Source: CAYGUK01 sp964352985
GTDB lineage: Bacteria > Pseudomonadota > Gammaproteobacteria > JAHCLG01
Length of the DNA: 6,928 nt
Assembly (NCBI GenBank): GCA_964352985.1
Contig: CAYGUK010000157.1
Location: forward strand, 1-6,928
Direction: 5' to 3'
How positions within the stretch are numbered: position 1 is the first letter of the stretch; the number at the start of each line of letters is the position of its first letter. This document shows positions 5,303-6,928 of this stretch, one piece after another. Under the pieces are notes generated by a model. The model saw only the letters and a program-made list of their open reading frames with translations, was not told where the DNA came from and ran no database searches. The translations under genes and the position numbers were made by a program.

Positions 5303-6376
5303 TTATATTATTATTCCACCACCAATACATTGTGTGTCTACATAAAATACGACAGATTGCCCGCTCGTTATAGCCCGTTGCGGCTGTTCAAATTCGACTT
5401 TAATTTGAGAGGCTGATTCGGTCGTTAAGCGACAAGCTTGATCTGTTTGCCGATAACGGATTTTACAATGGCAAGATAAGGGTAGTGTGGGTTCTTGATC
5501 TGCTATCCAATGTACTTCATCACAAAATAAATATTGTTTATAAAGTTTAGGATGATCTTGTTGTTGGCCAATGATAAGCGTATTTTTTTCGATGTCTTTT
5601 TCTAATACGTACCAAGGGGCTTCAGGATAATTTTTTAATCCGCCAATATTTAAACCATGACGTTGACCGATTGTATAAAACATGAGTCCTTGATGAGAGC
5701 CAATTTGATCGCCTTGATCACTAATGATTGGTCCAGGTTTCGCTAATAAATATTGTTGGAGAAACTCATTAAATTTTCTCTCACCGATAAAACAAATTCC
5801 TGTGCTATCTTTTTTTGCGTGATTAATAAAATTTTCTTGTTTAGCGATTTTTCGAACTTCTTCTTTTGGTATTTCTGCTAATGGAAACATAGCATGCGAT
5901 AATTGAAATTGATTTAAACGATATAAGAAATAACTTTGTTCTTTATTTTTGTCTAGAGCTTTATGGAGTTGTACTTGATCATGCTTTTTAATTATTTTCG
6001 CATAATGTCCTGTTGCAATTTTATCGGCTTTTAATTCATTTAGCGCATAATCTAAAAAGGCTTTAAATTTTATTTCTTGATTGCAGAGTATATCGGGATT
6101 GGGCGTGCGTCCTTTTTGATATTCATCTAAAAAATATTGAAATACCTTATCCCAATATTGGTTTTCAAAGCTGATAGAATGAAAAGGAATATCGAGTAGG
6201 GCACAAATTGCTTTTGCATCGTTTAAATCTTGAGTCGCAGGACAATGCTCATCATCTTCTTGCCAATTGCGCATAAAGACACCTTCGACTTCATAGCCTT
6301 GTTGTTTAAGAAGATAAGCTGTTACCGAGGAATCAACACCACCAGACATGCCCACAATGATTTTATCTTTATTCAT
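5303..6376 (-). CDS. mnmA: tRNA-specific 2-thiouridylase MnmA
   Basis: Thiolates U34 of the tRNAs for Lys, Glu and Gln to s2U, using ATP and sulfur relayed from IscS through the Tus proteins (TusE in E. coli). The 357 residues compare with 368 in E. coli. Seen: PP-loop GMSGGVDSS (9-17), the catalytic Cys C98 in PDILCNQEIKF, ATGHYA (121-126), the second redox Cys C195 in STGICFIGER, TIGQRHGL (235-242), and a C-terminal beta-barrel domain ending in GGGIII. All catalytic residues are kept. Start ATG at 6376; the ribosome site is weak (AAG six bases before it). It is upstream of hflD and divergent from icd. Confidence 0.97.
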   Translation of the reverse strand: MNKDKIIVGMSGGVDSSVTAYLLKQQGYEVEGVFMRNWQEDDEHCPATQDLNDAKAICALLDIPFHSISFENQYWDKVFQYFLDEYQKGRTPNPDILCNQEIKFKAFLDYALNELKADKIATGHYAKIIKKHDQVQLHKALDKNKEQSYFLYRLNQFQLSHAMFPLAEIPKEEVRKIAKQENFINHAKKDSTGICFIGERKFNEFLQQYLLAKPGPIISDQGDQIGSHQGLMFYTIGQRHGLNIGGLKNYPEAPWYVLEKDIEKNTLIIGQQQDHPKLYKQYLFCDEVHWIADQEPTLPLSCHCKIRYRQTDQACRLTTESASQIKVEFEQPQRAITSGQSVVFYVDTQCIGGGIII

Positions 6377-6406
6377 TCGTTGCTTAATCTCAAATATTTT
6401 TGTGAC

Positions 6407-6435
6407 AGTGTAATCAAAGCCAATTGTTGTTGCAA
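6407..6435 (-). promoter_or_regulatory. Candidate mnmA promoter
   Basis: Minus-strand TTGCAA (6430-6435), a 17-bp spacer, then TACACT (6407-6412). Each box matches 4 of 6 consensus bases at ideal spacing, giving a leader of about 25 bases to the mnmA ATG. Confidence 0.45.
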
Positions 6436-6574
6436 ACGATTAGAAATGATATGCTCTTGCCACTAAAAGCTAAGTAGCCTAGTTAATACCATTGCCCTAG
6501 ATAAAAAGTATCAACATTGTTTGCTTTCTTCATCCCTAGTGTCAGTTGTATTTAGGTTGGTTTTTCACAACATT

Positions 6575-6578
6575 GGAG
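6575..6578 (+). promoter_or_regulatory. Ribosome binding site of icd
   Basis: GGAG seven bases before the ATG at 6586, the best-spaced Shine-Dalgarno in the window along with that of hflD. It fixes the icd start. Confidence 0.75.
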
Positions 6579-6585
6579 TCATCAC

Positions 6586-6928
6586 ATGTCCTACGAAAAA
6601 ATTATCGTTCCTGCACAAGGTGAAAAAATTACAGTTAATGCTGATAACACCTTAAATATTCCAAACAATCCGATTATTCCTTTCATTACTGGAGATGGTA
6701 TTGGTGTTGATATTACTCCTGTTATGCGTAAAGTGATCGATAGTGCTGTTGAAAAATGTTATGGCAATAGTAAAAAAATTGCATGGATGGAAGTTTATTC
6801 CGGTGAAAAAGCGACTGAAGTTTATGGTGCAAATGAATGGATGCCAGAAGAAACCTTAGCCGCATTAAAAGAATATGTCGTATCTATTAAAGGACCTTTA
6901 ACGACTCCTGTCGGGGGTGGTATTCGAT
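6586..6928 (+). CDS. icd: NADP-dependent isocitrate dehydrogenase (partial, N-terminal 114 residues)
   Basis: TCA-cycle enzyme that oxidises isocitrate to 2-oxoglutarate with NADP+ and releases CO2. Only the N-terminus is present; the reading frame is open to the window end. The start VPAQGEKIT (8-16; E. coli VVPAQGKKIT), NPIIPFITGDGIGVDITP (28-45), WMEVYSGEKAT (67-77), VYGANEW (79-85) and SIKGPLTTPVGGGIR (100-114) align with E. coli Icd almost without gaps. The last motif precedes the serine that IDH kinase/phosphatase phosphorylates in E. coli, which lies just outside the window. The protein is the homodimeric bacterial type I form, not the monomeric Idh. It is divergent from mnmA, with a strong ribosome site. 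Confidence 0.96.
   Translation, partial: MSYEKIIVPAQGEKITVNADNTLNIPNNPIIPFITGDGIGVDITPVMRKVIDSAVEKCYGNSKKIAWMEVYSGEKATEVYGANEWMPEETLAALKEYVVSIKGPLTTPVGGGIR

Larger units (their letters stand above)
6377..6585. other. Divergent mnmA-icd intergenic region
   Basis: A 209-bp region with no convincing ORF, tRNA or strong hairpin. In E. coli the rluE and nudJ genes lie in the matching interval, and no remnant of either is recognisable here. It contains the mnmA promoter candidate and, for icd, only weak choices, for example TTGCCA at 6457-6462 (5/6 to the -35 consensus) with GTTAAT at 6482-6487 after a 19-bp spacer. CCCTAG occurs at 6495-6500 and 6534-6539; meaning unknown. Confidence 0.5.

Noticed and set aside
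6401..6416. TGTGA near 6401 as a CRP site
   Set aside because: The second half-site at the right spacing reads AATCA and matches TCACA poorly; it also falls on the mnmA -10 region without other support.

Overview
This is an AT-rich window from what looks like a gammaproteobacterium. The right half holds genes whose closest recognisable relatives are enterobacterial and pseudomonad: mnmA, hflD and the NADP-type isocitrate dehydrogenase icd, which sit close together in many Gammaproteobacteria. HflD is essentially restricted to that class. The species cannot be fixed from sequence alone. The low GC content would fit a Legionellales-like or other host-associated lineage, but that is only a guess. 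There are eight protein genes. Two run off the window: a sugar porter on the left and icd on the right. There is no rRNA, tRNA, CRISPR array or recognisable transposase.

Left half (1-4383): a sugar / sugar-acid catabolism block. A GalP/XylE-like MFS sugar:H+ symporter (minus, cut at the left edge) diverges from a SMP-30/regucalcin-type sugar lactonase (plus). The lactonase meets a 2-keto-3-deoxygluconate kinase (kdgK, minus) tail to tail, and their stop codons interlock in one CTAG. Three bases upstream of kdgK, in the same direction, ends an M20-family amidohydrolase. Its start faces away from a KDPG aldolase (eda, plus) across a 64-bp divergent promoter region. Read as a pathway: sugar uptake, (oxidation, not in window), lactone hydrolysis, (dehydration, not in window), KDG phosphorylation, and cleavage of KDPG to pyruvate and glyceraldehyde-3-phosphate. 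The dehydrogenase and dehydratase are missing here and may lie beyond the left edge. The amidohydrolase is the member that does not obviously fit.

Middle (4384-4581): a 198-bp convergent intergenic region between eda and hflD. It holds a run of three hairpin-forming segments, the last a perfect 13-bp inverted repeat. I do not recognise it as a known RNA family. It lies where hflD is usually followed by purB in this class, so it sits at a break in conserved gene order.

Right half (4582-6928): hflD and mnmA (both minus), each with a plausible promoter of its own, then a 209-bp divergent intergenic region, then the first 114 codons of icd (plus). The rluE/nudJ genes that separate icd from mnmA in Escherichia coli are absent. 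These are housekeeping genes for tRNA wobble-uridine thiolation, regulation at the membrane, and the TCA cycle.
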